This document shows, piece after piece, positions 6,203 to 12,891 of a stretch of 12,891 nt of DNA. Position 1 is the first letter of the stretch; each line of letters starts with the position of its first letter. The notes beneath the pieces are model-generated. The model saw nothing but the letters and a program-made list of their open reading frames with translations, had not been told where the DNA came from and did no database searches. Both the position numbers and the translations under genes were made by a program. This stretch comes from Bacteroidales bacterium (lineage in GTDB: Bacteria; Bacteroidota; Bacteroidia; Bacteroidales; UBA4417), in assembly GCA_025350385.1 (NCBI GenBank), contig JANXXZ010000150.1, positions 1 to 12,891 on the forward strand, in the 5' to 3' direction.

Positions 6203-7282
6203 ATGCCTGAACAACGCAAAGCATGCCTGGTCCTTGAGGATGGGACTGTCTTCACCGGCATATCGTTTGGTTTCGAGAATTCTGTTGCCGGTGAAGTGGT
6301 TTTCAATACCTCAATGACCGGTTATCCAGAAAGTCTTACTGACCCATCCTATGCAGGCCAGATACTGGTGGCAACCTATCCGCTGATCGGTAATTACGGG
6401 GTACCGAAGCAGGAAACAGAAAACGGGATGCTCAAATATTTTGAATCAGAAAAGATACAGGTCACCGGCCTTATCGTTTCTGATTATTCCTTTGAATTCA
6501 GCCACTGGAACGCGAGCGAAAGCCTCAGTTCATGGCTCTTAAGAAACAGGATTCCCGGTTTGTACGGGATCGATACCAGGGCACTTACCAAGATTATCCG
6601 TGAAAAAGGAGCAATGCTGGGTAAAATAGTCTTTGAAGGAATAGATGTGGATTTCGTTGACCCCAACCAGCAGAATCTTGTTGACCAGGTTAGCTGCAAA
6701 GAGGTGATTACTTATGGTGCTGGTAAAACCCGAATCCTTCTCATTGATTGTGGGGTAAAATTCAATATCATCCGCCACTTCGTGAAACGGGATGTTACTT
6801 TGGTGCGGGTGCCATGGAATTATCATTTCAGCAAGGAGAAATACGATGGCTTGTTTATTTCAAACGGCCCGGGTAATCCAAAAATGTGTGAGGATACCAT
6901 TCAAAATCTATCATTAGCTTTAAAAGATGATACTCCCATATTCGGGATTTGCCTTGGAAACCAATTGATTGCCCTGGCTTCGGGTTCCGATACCTATAAA
7001 CTCAAATATGGCCACCGCAGCCACAATCAACCGGTGATCCAGGTTGGCACTAATAAAGCGCTCATTACTTCACAGAACCATGGCTTTGCCATTGATAATA
7101 AAACACTCGGGGTAGATTGGGAGCCTTTCTTTGCAAACCTGAACGATGGAACCAATGAAGGGGTCAGGCATAAATCGCGGCCGGTTTTCTCGGTTCAGTT
7201 TCACCCCGAAGCTTCCAGCGGGCCGACGGATAGTGAGTATTTGTTTGATGAGTTTTTAGAAATGGTGAGAAAGAAGGAATAA
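6203..7282 (+). CDS. carA: Carbamoyl-phosphate synthase small (glutamine amidotransferase) subunit
   Basis: Hydrolyses glutamine and channels ammonia to CarB for synthesis of carbamoyl phosphate, precursor of pyrimidines and arginine. The 359-residue length is usual. The N-terminal CPSase small-chain domain (about 5-135) includes VFNTSMTGYPESLTDPSYAGQ and GIDTRALTKIIR. The class I glutamine amidotransferase domain (about 176-357) contains SNGPGNP, the nucleophile Cys250 in FGICLGNQ, QNHGF (292-295) and FHPEAS with His334 and Glu336, so the catalytic triad is complete. The usual His of GxCLGHQ is Asn here, and the segment YGHRSHNQPV differs from the KFGHHGANHPV type found in many bacteria. These traits look like the Bacteroidota and eukaryote-like lineage, judged from memory. 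It starts at ATG 6203 without a clear Shine-Dalgarno sequence, and carB follows after 81 bases, so the two are almost certainly co-transcribed. Pyrimidine regulation through the leader is possible but unproven. Confidence 0.97.
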   Translation: MPEQRKACLVLEDGTVFTGISFGFENSVAGEVVFNTSMTGYPESLTDPSYAGQILVATYPLIGNYGVPKQETENGMLKYFESEKIQVTGLIVSDYSFEFSHWNASESLSSWLLRNRIPGLYGIDTRALTKIIREKGAMLGKIVFEGIDVDFVDPNQQNLVDQVSCKEVITYGAGKTRILLIDCGVKFNIIRHFVKRDVTLVRVPWNYHFSKEKYDGLFISNGPGNPKMCEDTIQNLSLALKDDTPIFGICLGNQLIALASGSDTYKLKYGHRSHNQPVIQVGTNKALITSQNHGFAIDNKTLGVDWEPFFANLNDGTNEGVRHKSRPVFSVQFHPEASSGPTDSEYLFDEFLEMVRKKE

Positions 7283-7363
7283 CCACTTATAATCCATGCA
7301 AATAAAAATAGGGACTTGGTGAGAGAAGTAGTTTTAAATAGATATAAAAGCTATCGTTTTAAT

Positions 7364-10300
7364 ATGAAAAAAGTACTGGTATTAGGAAGCGGTGCCCTTA
7401 AAATAGGCGAAGCAGGTGAATTCGATTACAGCGGTTCACAGGCATTGAAAGCCCTGCGCGAAGAAGGTATTTATTCTATCCTGATTAACCCGAATATTGC
7501 AACAGTTCAAACTTCGGAGGGTGTTGCCGATAAAATCTATTTCCTGCCCGTAACTGCTTTTTTCGTTGAAAAAGTAATTCAGAAAGAGCAACCCGAAGGA
7601 ATCCTTCTTGCTTTCGGAGGTCAGACGGCCCTCAATTGCGGAGTGGAACTTTTTCAGTCGGGTGTGCTGGAGAAATACAATGTCAAAGTGCTGGGGACTC
7701 CCGTGAGTGCCATCATGGAAACGGAAGACCGAGAGCTTTTTGCAAATAAACTTCACAGCATCAGCATCCATACTCCCCGCAGTATTGCCGTAACATCCAT
7801 TGATGATGCCCTGAAGGCTTCGGATGAGCTTGGTTTCCCGATTATTGTTCGTGCCGCTTACACCCTCGGCGGACAAGGTTCCGGATTCTGTTACAACCGG
7901 GATGAACTGCTCAAACTGGCCGATAAAGCCTTTTCCTATTCAAACCAGATCCTTGTGGAAGAATCGCTCAAAGGCTGGAAAGAAGTGGAATATGAGGTGG
8001 TGCGCGATTGTTACGACAACTGCATCACCGTATGCAATATGGAGAATTTTGACCCGCTGGGAATTCATACCGGCGAAAGTATTGTAGTGGCTCCTTCGCA
8101 GACGCTTACTAACAGCGAATACCACAAATTACGCCGGCTTTCCATCCAGATAGTGCGCTCGGTGGGGATTGTTGGTGAATGCAATGTACAATACGCTCTC
8201 GATCCGAATTCTGAAGACTACCGCGTTATCGAGGTGAATGCCCGCCTGTCGCGCTCTTCCGCTCTGGCTTCCAAGGCAACCGGCTATCCACTGGCATTTG
8301 TGGCTGCAAAACTGGCATTAGGGTTTGGCCTGCATGAACTGAAAAATTCAGTTACCAAGACTACCACCGCCTTCTTTGAACCGGCACTTGACTACATTGT
8401 AGTTAAAATTCCCCGCTGGGACCTTAATAAATTCATGGGAGTTTCGAAAGAAATTGGTTCCAGCATGAAAAGCGTTGGAGAAATAATGGCTATTGGCCGG
8501 ACCTTCGAGGAAGCCATACAGAAAGGTCTTCGCATGGTAGGGCAGGGGACTCATGGTTTTGTCGGGAACAGCGACATTGAATTTGAAGACATCACGAAAG
8601 CACTTTCCGAACCGACCGATATGCGGATTTACAGTATTGCACATGCTTTTAATGCTGGTTATACTATTGAACAGATCCATGAACTGACAAAAATTGACCA
8701 CTGGTTCCTCGTCAAATTGAAAACGATTTTCGATATGATGCTGGAACTGAAGAAAATTCCCTCGCTAGATGAATTGAATGCCGAAACCCTTCTGAAGGCA
8801 AAGCAGAAAGGATTTTCCGATTTCCAGATAGCCCGTTTTGTTATGAAAGGCGATGGGAACATGAAGAACAAACTGCTGGAAGTACGCCACTATCGCAAAA
8901 AGCTGGGAATTACTCCTTTCGTGAAACAGATTGATACACTGGCAGCCGAATATCCAGCCAGGACCAATTACCTCTATCTAACCTATAATGGGTCGGAGAG
9001 TGATATAATATGCGAAAAGGACAACCGATCCGTGATTGTGCTAGGCTCAGGAGCTTATCGGATCGGAAGTTCTGTCGAATTCGACTGGTGTTCGGTCAAT
9101 GCGCTCTTAACCGCACGCAAGGGAGGATACCGAGGTGTGATGATTAACTTTAATCCCGAAACAGTAAGTACGGATTATGATATGTGCGACCGACTCTATT
9201 TTGATGAGCTTTCGTTCGAGCGTACTATGGATATTATCGATATCGAGCAGCCTTTCGGGGTGGTAGTTTCAACCGGCGGGCAGACTGCCAATAACCTGGC
9301 CATGCGATTGCATGAACAACACGTTCCAATTCTGGGCACCTCGCCCGAAAGTATTGATAATGCCGAAAACCGGCATAAATTCTCCTCCCTGCTCGACAGC
9401 TTGGAAATTGACCAGCCACGCTGGAAAGAACTGACCAGCCTGGATGAGATCCACCTATTCGTGGAGGAAGTTGGTTTCCCATTGCTTATCCGTCCTTCGT
9501 ATGTGTTATCGGGAGCAGCCATGAATGTGGTTTCCAATAGACAGGAGCTTGATTTTTTCCTGACACTGGCCTCCAAAGTATCAAAGGAATACCCTGTGGT
9601 GGTTTCAGAATTCATACAGAATGCAAAGGAAATAGAAATCGATGCTGTTGCCGAAAAAGGTGAAATCATTGCCTACGCCATCTCGGAGCATATCGAATTT
9701 GCCGGGGTACATTCTGGAGATGCCACTATGGTTTTCCCGGCACAGAAGATGTATTTTGAGACCGCCCGGCGTATCAAAAGAATTTCGCGTGATATAGCCC
9801 ACGCGCTCATGATCAGCGGACCGTTTAATATGCAGTTCCTTGCAAAGGATAATGATATCAAGGTAATTGAGTGCAACCTCAGGGCTTCACGATCATTCCC
9901 GTTTGTCTCCAAGGTTATTAAGGTGAACTTCATTGAACTGGCCACTAAAATAATGCTGGGAATACCAGTAATAAAGCCGGAGAAAAGCGCTTTTGACCTT
10001 GATTACATAGGAGTGAAGGCTTCACAGTTCTCATTCTCCCGCCTCCAGGCTGCTGACCCGGTGCTGGGAGTCGAAATGGCCTCGACAGGAGAGGTAGGCT
10101 GCATCGGCGAAAACTATTATGAAACCCTGCTTAAAGCAATGCTATCAGTTGGGTACAGGATTCCAAAAAAGAATATCCTGCTTTCGACCGGCGATGCCCG
10201 TTCAAAGGTTGAATTGCTTCAGTCGGCACGCATGCTTACTGAAAAAGGGTTTAATCTTTTTGCTACCCGTGGCACGACAAAATACCTGGCCGAGAATGGA

Positions 10301-10567
10301 ATGCAGGCCACCACACTCCACTGGCCCGATGAAGATGCAAAACCCAATACGCTCGATTACCTGCGTGAACGCAAAATTGACCTGGTAATCAACATTCCGA
10401 AGAACCTTTCAAAAACTGAACTTGCCAACGATTATACCATCCGCAGGTCAGCTATCGATTATAATATCCCGCTTATCACCAATGCACGCCTTGCAAGCGC
10501 CTTCCTTTATGCGATCTGCAAACTTGATATGGATGATATTGTCATAAAAAGCTGGGACGAATACTGA
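7364..10567 (+). CDS. carB: Carbamoyl-phosphate synthase large subunit
   Basis: Uses bicarbonate, two ATP and ammonia from CarA to form carbamoyl phosphate. It has 1067 residues from the ATG giving MKKVLVLGSG; an upstream in-frame TTG (7316) is rejected because family members begin at this motif. The order is standard. First half: LGSGALKIGEAGEFDYSG near the start, then ATP-grasp 1 (about 124-330, with VRAAYTLGGQGSG and EVNARLSRSS). Then come the oligomerisation region (about 400-550) and the second half from VIVLGSGAYRIGSSVEFDW (about 557). ATP-grasp 2 follows (about 660-860, RPSYVLSGAAMNVV and ECNLRASRSFPFVSK), then a C-terminal MGS-like regulatory domain (about 939-1050, FATRGTTKYL and DLVINIPKN). 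Many segments match human CPS1/CAD-type enzymes better than E. coli CarB, for example NPNIATVQTS and GDATMVFPAQ. The cysteines used by CPS1 for N-acetylglutamate are not evident. A strong hairpin lies 50 bases after the stop. Confidence 0.98.
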   Translation: MKKVLVLGSGALKIGEAGEFDYSGSQALKALREEGIYSILINPNIATVQTSEGVADKIYFLPVTAFFVEKVIQKEQPEGILLAFGGQTALNCGVELFQSGVLEKYNVKVLGTPVSAIMETEDRELFANKLHSISIHTPRSIAVTSIDDALKASDELGFPIIVRAAYTLGGQGSGFCYNRDELLKLADKAFSYSNQILVEESLKGWKEVEYEVVRDCYDNCITVCNMENFDPLGIHTGESIVVAPSQTLTNSEYHKLRRLSIQIVRSVGIVGECNVQYALDPNSEDYRVIEVNARLSRSSALASKATGYPLAFVAAKLALGFGLHELKNSVTKTTTAFFEPALDYIVVKIPRWDLNKFMGVSKEIGSSMKSVGEIMAIGRTFEEAIQKGLRMVGQGTHGFVGNSDIEFEDITKALSEPTDMRIYSIAHAFNAGYTIEQIHELTKIDHWFLVKLKTIFDMMLELKKIPSLDELNAETLLKAKQKGFSDFQIARFVMKGDGNMKNKLLEVRHYRKKLGITPFVKQIDTLAAEYPARTNYLYLTYNGSESDIICEKDNRSVIVLGSGAYRIGSSVEFDWCSVNALLTARKGGYRGVMINFNPETVSTDYDMCDRLYFDELSFERTMDIIDIEQPFGVVVSTGGQTANNLAMRLHEQHVPILGTSPESIDNAENRHKFSSLLDSLEIDQPRWKELTSLDEIHLFVEEVGFPLLIRPSYVLSGAAMNVVSNRQELDFFLTLASKVSKEYPVVVSEFIQNAKEIEIDAVAEKGEIIAYAISEHIEFAGVHSGDATMVFPAQKMYFETARRIKRISRDIAHALMISGPFNMQFLAKDNDIKVIECNLRASRSFPFVSKVIKVNFIELATKIMLGIPVIKPEKSAFDLDYIGVKASQFSFSRLQAADPVLGVEMASTGEVGCIGENYYETLLKAMLSVGYRIPKKNILLSTGDARSKVELLQSARMLTEKGFNLFATRGTTKYLAENGMQATTLHWPDEDAKPNTLDYLRERKIDLVINIPKNLSKTELANDYTIRRSAIDYNIPLITNARLASAFLYAICKLDMDDIVIKSWDEY

Positions 10568-10617
10568 TAAATGACCTGGTTTATTGTTCATAAATTCAAA
10601 ATGAGATAGATTACCAT

Positions 10618-10657
10618 AAATCAATAGCCCCGACCTTCAGGTCGGGGCTATTGATTT
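10618..10657. terminator. Strong 18-bp perfect hairpin after carB (bidirectional terminator or REP-like element)
   Basis: Left arm 10618-10635 (AAATCAATAGCCCCGACC) is exactly complementary to right arm 10640-10657 (GGTCGGGGCTATTGATTT), with the loop TTCA. The A-rich left foot and T-rich right foot allow it to work as a terminator in both directions between carB and the convergent T9SS gene, although the final T-run is only three bases. The core around CCCCGACCTTCAGGTCGGGG resembles dispersed hairpins I recall from Bacteroidota intergenic regions, so it may be a repeated element doing double duty. Confidence 0.7.
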
Positions 10658-10668
10658 CCAATACTCTA

Positions 10669-10682
10669 TGGGCTTTAGCCCA
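10669..10682. repeat. Second small hairpin TGGGCTTTAGCCCA
   Basis: A six-base stem (TGGGCT with AGCCCA) around a TT loop, only 11 bases after the large hairpin. GGGCTTTAGCCC-type hairpins recur near similar GACC-core hairpins in some Bacteroidota genomes (from memory), so the two may form one composite REP/BIME-like unit. No transposase of the REP-associated (RAYT) type is in the window. Confidence 0.45.
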
Positions 10683-10729
10683 ATATTCAGGTGTAGGAAT
10701 TTAGATTTTTCGAAGTATTGCAGGAATGT

Positions 10730-10745
10730 AAGAATGAGGATTCTT
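10730..10745 (-). terminator. Weak hairpin downstream of the T9SS gene
   Basis: AAGAAT and ATTCTT pair across a four-base loop, 48 bases past the stop of the minus-strand gene. The stem is AT-rich and lacks a T-run after it, so a terminator role is doubtful; the stronger hairpin at 10618-10657 is a better candidate. Confidence 0.15.
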
Positions 10746-10792
10746 GCTGGGTTCTGGCATAATTGTCTTGGGAAATGATTTTTTAGTTTCTT

Positions 10793-11719
10793 CTATCGTG
10801 AGATTATTTTCCCCGAAGCGATCACATTATTTTCAGACATTAACCTGTAATAATAAATCCCGGGAGCCGGGCTTACAGGTGAAACTTTGATCCTTTTGTT
10901 GTTTATTTCACTTGTCGTGTAAATAGGCCTTGAAAGAAGATCATAGAGTATAAAATCCACTTTATCAGAAGTAAGGGGGATTTGAATTTCAAACGATTCG
11001 TGGAACGGATTCGGAAAAATGGTAAATGCTTCATCCGTAATTCTTTTATTCTTTATCCCGGTTAAAAGGTCGCAGGTTGATGATGTATCAGGGTAAAGGG
11101 TGATTCCGTTTTGTTTAAAACAAACCAGTGAACTTCCAAATTCAAAGGGAGGTGCTAAAAACCCGAAAAGTCCGAAAGTGCTTCCCAATCCCTCGATCAA
11201 ATATACGTAATCAGCGGATGCACCGGAGGAGATGCCAAAACGCTTTCGATATTCATAACCAACCAGAACGGAATCAACTGATGTTACCATATTCTGAGAG
11301 TAACTCTGGTTGTTTGTTAAACTTGGGCTTAATGAATCACCAAGATTTAAATTAAAATCATATAGAAGTGTATCGGAAGGATAGTATTGAGAATGAAAGT
11401 AGATTCTTTTTGCAAGTATGTCTTCCCTGTATTCACCCTCATAATAATTATAATAGCTTACAATTGTTGACGTACAATTACCCCACTGATCTTCAGCATA
11501 TTGAACTCCGGATAGTTGCAATTTGTGGTAAACGAGACTTCCTATCATGGTATCACCCATTACAATATATTGATAATCACGGCAATTCATGCTCTGATAT
11601 CCTCCTGAACTTTCTCGCCAGATAGCATCAGCTGTTGGGAACTTATGATATACATTTGCCTGGGGGAAAGCGCTTAAAGATGCCACTATATATGTAAACA
11701 GAATTACTATTTTTTTCAT
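10793..11719 (-). CDS. Secreted T9SS cargo protein with C-terminal sorting domain, function unknown
   Basis: A 308-residue protein predicted to leave the cell by the Bacteroidota type IX secretion system. A Sec signal peptide (MKKIVILFTYIVASLSAFPQA) is followed by a beta-rich body (about 22-220). The body holds YLIEGLGSTFGLFG (about 173-186), a motif seen in many uncharacterised Bacteroidota secreted proteins, and LVCFKQNGITLYPD (about 198-211). The type A sorting domain spans about 230-308: FTIFPNPFHESFEIQIP at its start, an ILYDLLSRPIY strand, PGIYYYRL and the final ASGKIISR. Such a domain is cut off during export, and the mature protein is usually attached to the outer surface through A-type lipopolysaccharide. 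Cysteines at about 46, 82, 200 and 216 could form disulfides. No catalytic domain is recognised. It is a single gene, convergent with carB and divergent from the M16 peptidase gene. Confidence 0.88.
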   Translation of the reverse strand: MKKIVILFTYIVASLSAFPQANVYHKFPTADAIWRESSGGYQSMNCRDYQYIVMGDTMIGSLVYHKLQLSGVQYAEDQWGNCTSTIVSYYNYYEGEYREDILAKRIYFHSQYYPSDTLLYDFNLNLGDSLSPSLTNNQSYSQNMVTSVDSVLVGYEYRKRFGISSGASADYVYLIEGLGSTFGLFGFLAPPFEFGSSLVCFKQNGITLYPDTSSTCDLLTGIKNKRITDEAFTIFPNPFHESFEIQIPLTSDKVDFILYDLLSRPIYTTSEINNKRIKVSPVSPAPGIYYYRLMSENNVIASGKIISR

Positions 11720-11906
11720 GATAAATTATTAGTTGGAAATCATGATTGATTATGTTAAGAATAAATGGACTTTAAATGAGTAAATTAATTCAGAGCGTTT
11801 ATGGTAAGGATGATTGGTCTTAACCTGTGTTTACGCCAAAAAGAGTATAAATATATTACTAGTTTTAGACTATTCAATTTTTTAACATGACAGAAGATCT
11901 TAATAA

Positions 11907-11928
11907 TCTGATTTATTTCTGATTTATT
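11907..11928. repeat. Perfect tandem duplication of TCTGATTTATT
   Basis: Two adjacent, identical 11-base copies (11907-11917 and 11918-11928). One copy is about one helical turn, so a regulator could bind both on the same face. Replication slippage in AT-rich DNA is the simpler explanation. Confidence 0.5.
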
Positions 11929-11990
11929 GATAAATTCCTGTCGCTTTCAATCTGATGACACCTGTTCTAATGGTACTATCTTTTTTTTTG

Positions 11991-11998
11991 TAAGTTTG
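11991..11998 (+). promoter_or_regulatory. -7 box for the M16 peptidase gene
   Basis: TAAGTTTG matches TAnnTTTG and lies 37 bases before the ATG at 12036, placing a transcription start near 12005 with a leader of about 30 bases. It follows directly on a T9 run. The -33 element is not clear. Confidence 0.45.
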
Positions 11999-12035
11999 AA
12001 GCACTAATTCTGTTATCTAAACCTATCCGTATCCC

Positions 12036-12891
12036 ATGAAAAAGATTTTTACCCTTGCCGTATTAATCCTGGCAGTTTCGCTGCTATCCCAGGCACAGAA
12101 AAACTACAAGTATGAATCAGTGCCGGGCGACCCGATGAATACCCGGATCTACACCCTTTCCAATGGTTTAAAGGTGTACCTGACTGTTTACAGCGAATCG
12201 CCGCGGATCCAGACAGCTATTGCAGTGCGCACCGGCAGTAAAAATGATCCGTCAGACAACACCGGCCTTTCCCATTACCTGGAACACATGATGTTTAAGG
12301 GCACTACCCATTTTGGCACAAGTGACTTTGCCAAAGAAGCACCTTTACTCAGCCAGATTGAAGATTTTTTCGAAGTCTACCGGAAAACGACCGATACACT
12401 CAAAAGGAAAGAGATTTATAAGGAAATTGACCGGGTGTCGGGAACCGCTGCTTCCTATGCCATTGCTAATGAATATGATAAACTCGTCTCGGTGATAGGT
12501 GCCAAGGGTACCAATGCATTCACCGGGTCGGAACAAACGGTATATATTAATGACATCCCGGCGAACGAGGTGGATAACTGGCTCACTATCGAAAGCGACC
12601 GCTTTTCGAATCCTGTATTCCGGATTTTTCACACTGAACTGGAAACAGTATATGAAGAAAAGAATATGAGCCTCGACAGGGATGGTGACAAACTTTGGGA
12701 TGCAATGAATGCCGGCCTTTTTCAGAAACATCCATATGGAACGCAAACAACCATTGGCACCATAGAACATCTTAAAAACCCCTCCCTGAAAAGGTTGGAA
12801 CAATATTTCCAGGAACGTTATGCGCCCAACAATATGGCACTTTTACTGTCAGGCGATTTTAACCCGGATTCTGTTATAGTTAAGATTGATA
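12036..12891 (+). CDS. M16-family (pitrilysin/insulinase-like) zinc peptidase, N-terminal part (3' truncated)
   Basis: The first 285 residues of a large exported metallopeptidase; the frame is open to the window end. Relatives in Bacteroidota are about 900-1000 residues with four M16 domains, so roughly a third is present. A Sec signal peptide (MKKIFTLAVLILAVSLLSQA) directs export to the periplasm or beyond. The inverted zinc motif HxxEH is intact as His80-YL-Glu83-His84. The third ligand is probably Glu208 in ELETVYEEKN, with Glu201 seven residues earlier, as in the pitrilysin and MPP pattern. Between HxxEH and these glutamates lies an extra helical segment (about 100-150, with KRKEIYKEIDRVS and YAIANEYDKL), which I recall as normal for the Bacteroidota subgroup. 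GTNAFTGSEQTVYIND and PYGTQTTIGT are further family segments. The start follows the signal-peptide pattern. Likely substrates are peptides; none can be named from sequence. Confidence 0.93.
   Translation, partial: MKKIFTLAVLILAVSLLSQAQKNYKYESVPGDPMNTRIYTLSNGLKVYLTVYSESPRIQTAIAVRTGSKNDPSDNTGLSHYLEHMMFKGTTHFGTSDFAKEAPLLSQIEDFFEVYRKTTDTLKRKEIYKEIDRVSGTAASYAIANEYDKLVSVIGAKGTNAFTGSEQTVYINDIPANEVDNWLTIESDRFSNPVFRIFHTELETVYEEKNMSLDRDGDKLWDAMNAGLFQKHPYGTQTTIGTIEHLKNPSLKRLEQYFQERYAPNNMALLLSGDFNPDSVIVKID

Larger units (their letters stand above)
11720..12035. other. AT-rich divergent intergenic region
   Basis: A 316-base spacer between the T9SS cargo gene and the M16 peptidase gene. It contains a tandem 11-bp repeat (11907-11928), a T9 run (11981-11989) and a -7 box for the peptidase gene. 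I found no matching box on the minus strand for the cargo gene, and no small ORF worth calling. Confidence 0.5.

Noticed and set aside
7316..7363. TTG start for CarB, adding 16 residues
   Set aside because: CarB proteins begin at the MKKVLVLGSG-type motif; the extra residues resemble no family sequence.
9196..9669. 157-codon open frame on the minus strand
   Set aside because: Antisense within carB; low-complexity Ser/Cys-rich translation typical of a shadow frame.
12345..12803. 152-codon open frame on the minus strand
   Set aside because: Antisense to the M16 peptidase coding region, whose HxxEH motif and family segments are clear.
1..12891. Mobile element, CRISPR array, toxin-antitoxin or defence island
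   Set aside because: No transposase, integrase, regularly spaced repeats, small toxin-like gene pair or nuclease/helicase cluster was found; the genes are core metabolic, transport and envelope functions.

Overview
The window looks like chromosomal DNA of a Bacteroidota member, probably order Bacteroidales or a close relative. Three things point there: a protein with a type IX secretion C-terminal sorting domain, several matches to the Bacteroidota -7 promoter box (TAnnTTTG), and mostly no Shine-Dalgarno sequence before the starts. It is largely ordinary housekeeping sequence. I see no tRNA, rRNA, CRISPR array, insertion sequence, integrase, phage gene or recognisable defence system.

Layout: (1) The 3' end of a YyaL/SSP411-type thioredoxin-domain protein (2-712, +) converges on a ClC chloride channel/transporter with two CBS domains (786-2564, -). 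(2) A divergent regulatory region (2565-2845) carries promoter-like boxes, a repeated 10-mer and small hairpins, and leads into a cation diffusion facilitator (CDF) metal exporter (2846-3781, +) with a four-cysteine tail. (3) An ATG-less open frame (3829-4080) overlaps the start of exodeoxyribonuclease III (4077-4844, +). An OmpA-domain lipoprotein follows (4910-5857, +). (4) A 345-base leader holds a possible 54-codon Phe/Leu-rich small ORF, a 12-bp palindrome and a hairpin. It leads into carA (6203-7282) and carB (7364-10567), which make carbamoyl phosphate for pyrimidines and arginine. (5) A strong 18-bp hairpin and a smaller GGGCTTTAGCCC-type hairpin lie between carB and a convergent secreted T9SS cargo protein (10793-11719, -). 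(6) After an AT-rich divergent spacer, an M16 zinc peptidase begins (12036, +) and runs off the window end.

CarA and CarB are the one clear functional pair: glutamine amidotransferase and synthetase of one enzyme, 81 bases apart. Both match eukaryotic-type enzymes more than the Escherichia coli type at many positions, judged from memory. The other genes look like independent transcription units. Several products act in the envelope or outside the cell: the OmpA-like lipoprotein, the T9SS cargo, the signal-peptide-bearing M16 peptidase and the two transporters.

I found no convincing new multi-gene system. The observations most worth following are the Phe/Leu-rich, U-rich leader before carA, which resembles the logic of E. 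coli pyrBI attenuation; the paired REP-like hairpins after carB; the start-less ORF coupled to exodeoxyribonuclease III; and the regular CX3CX3CX3C tail of the CDF transporter.
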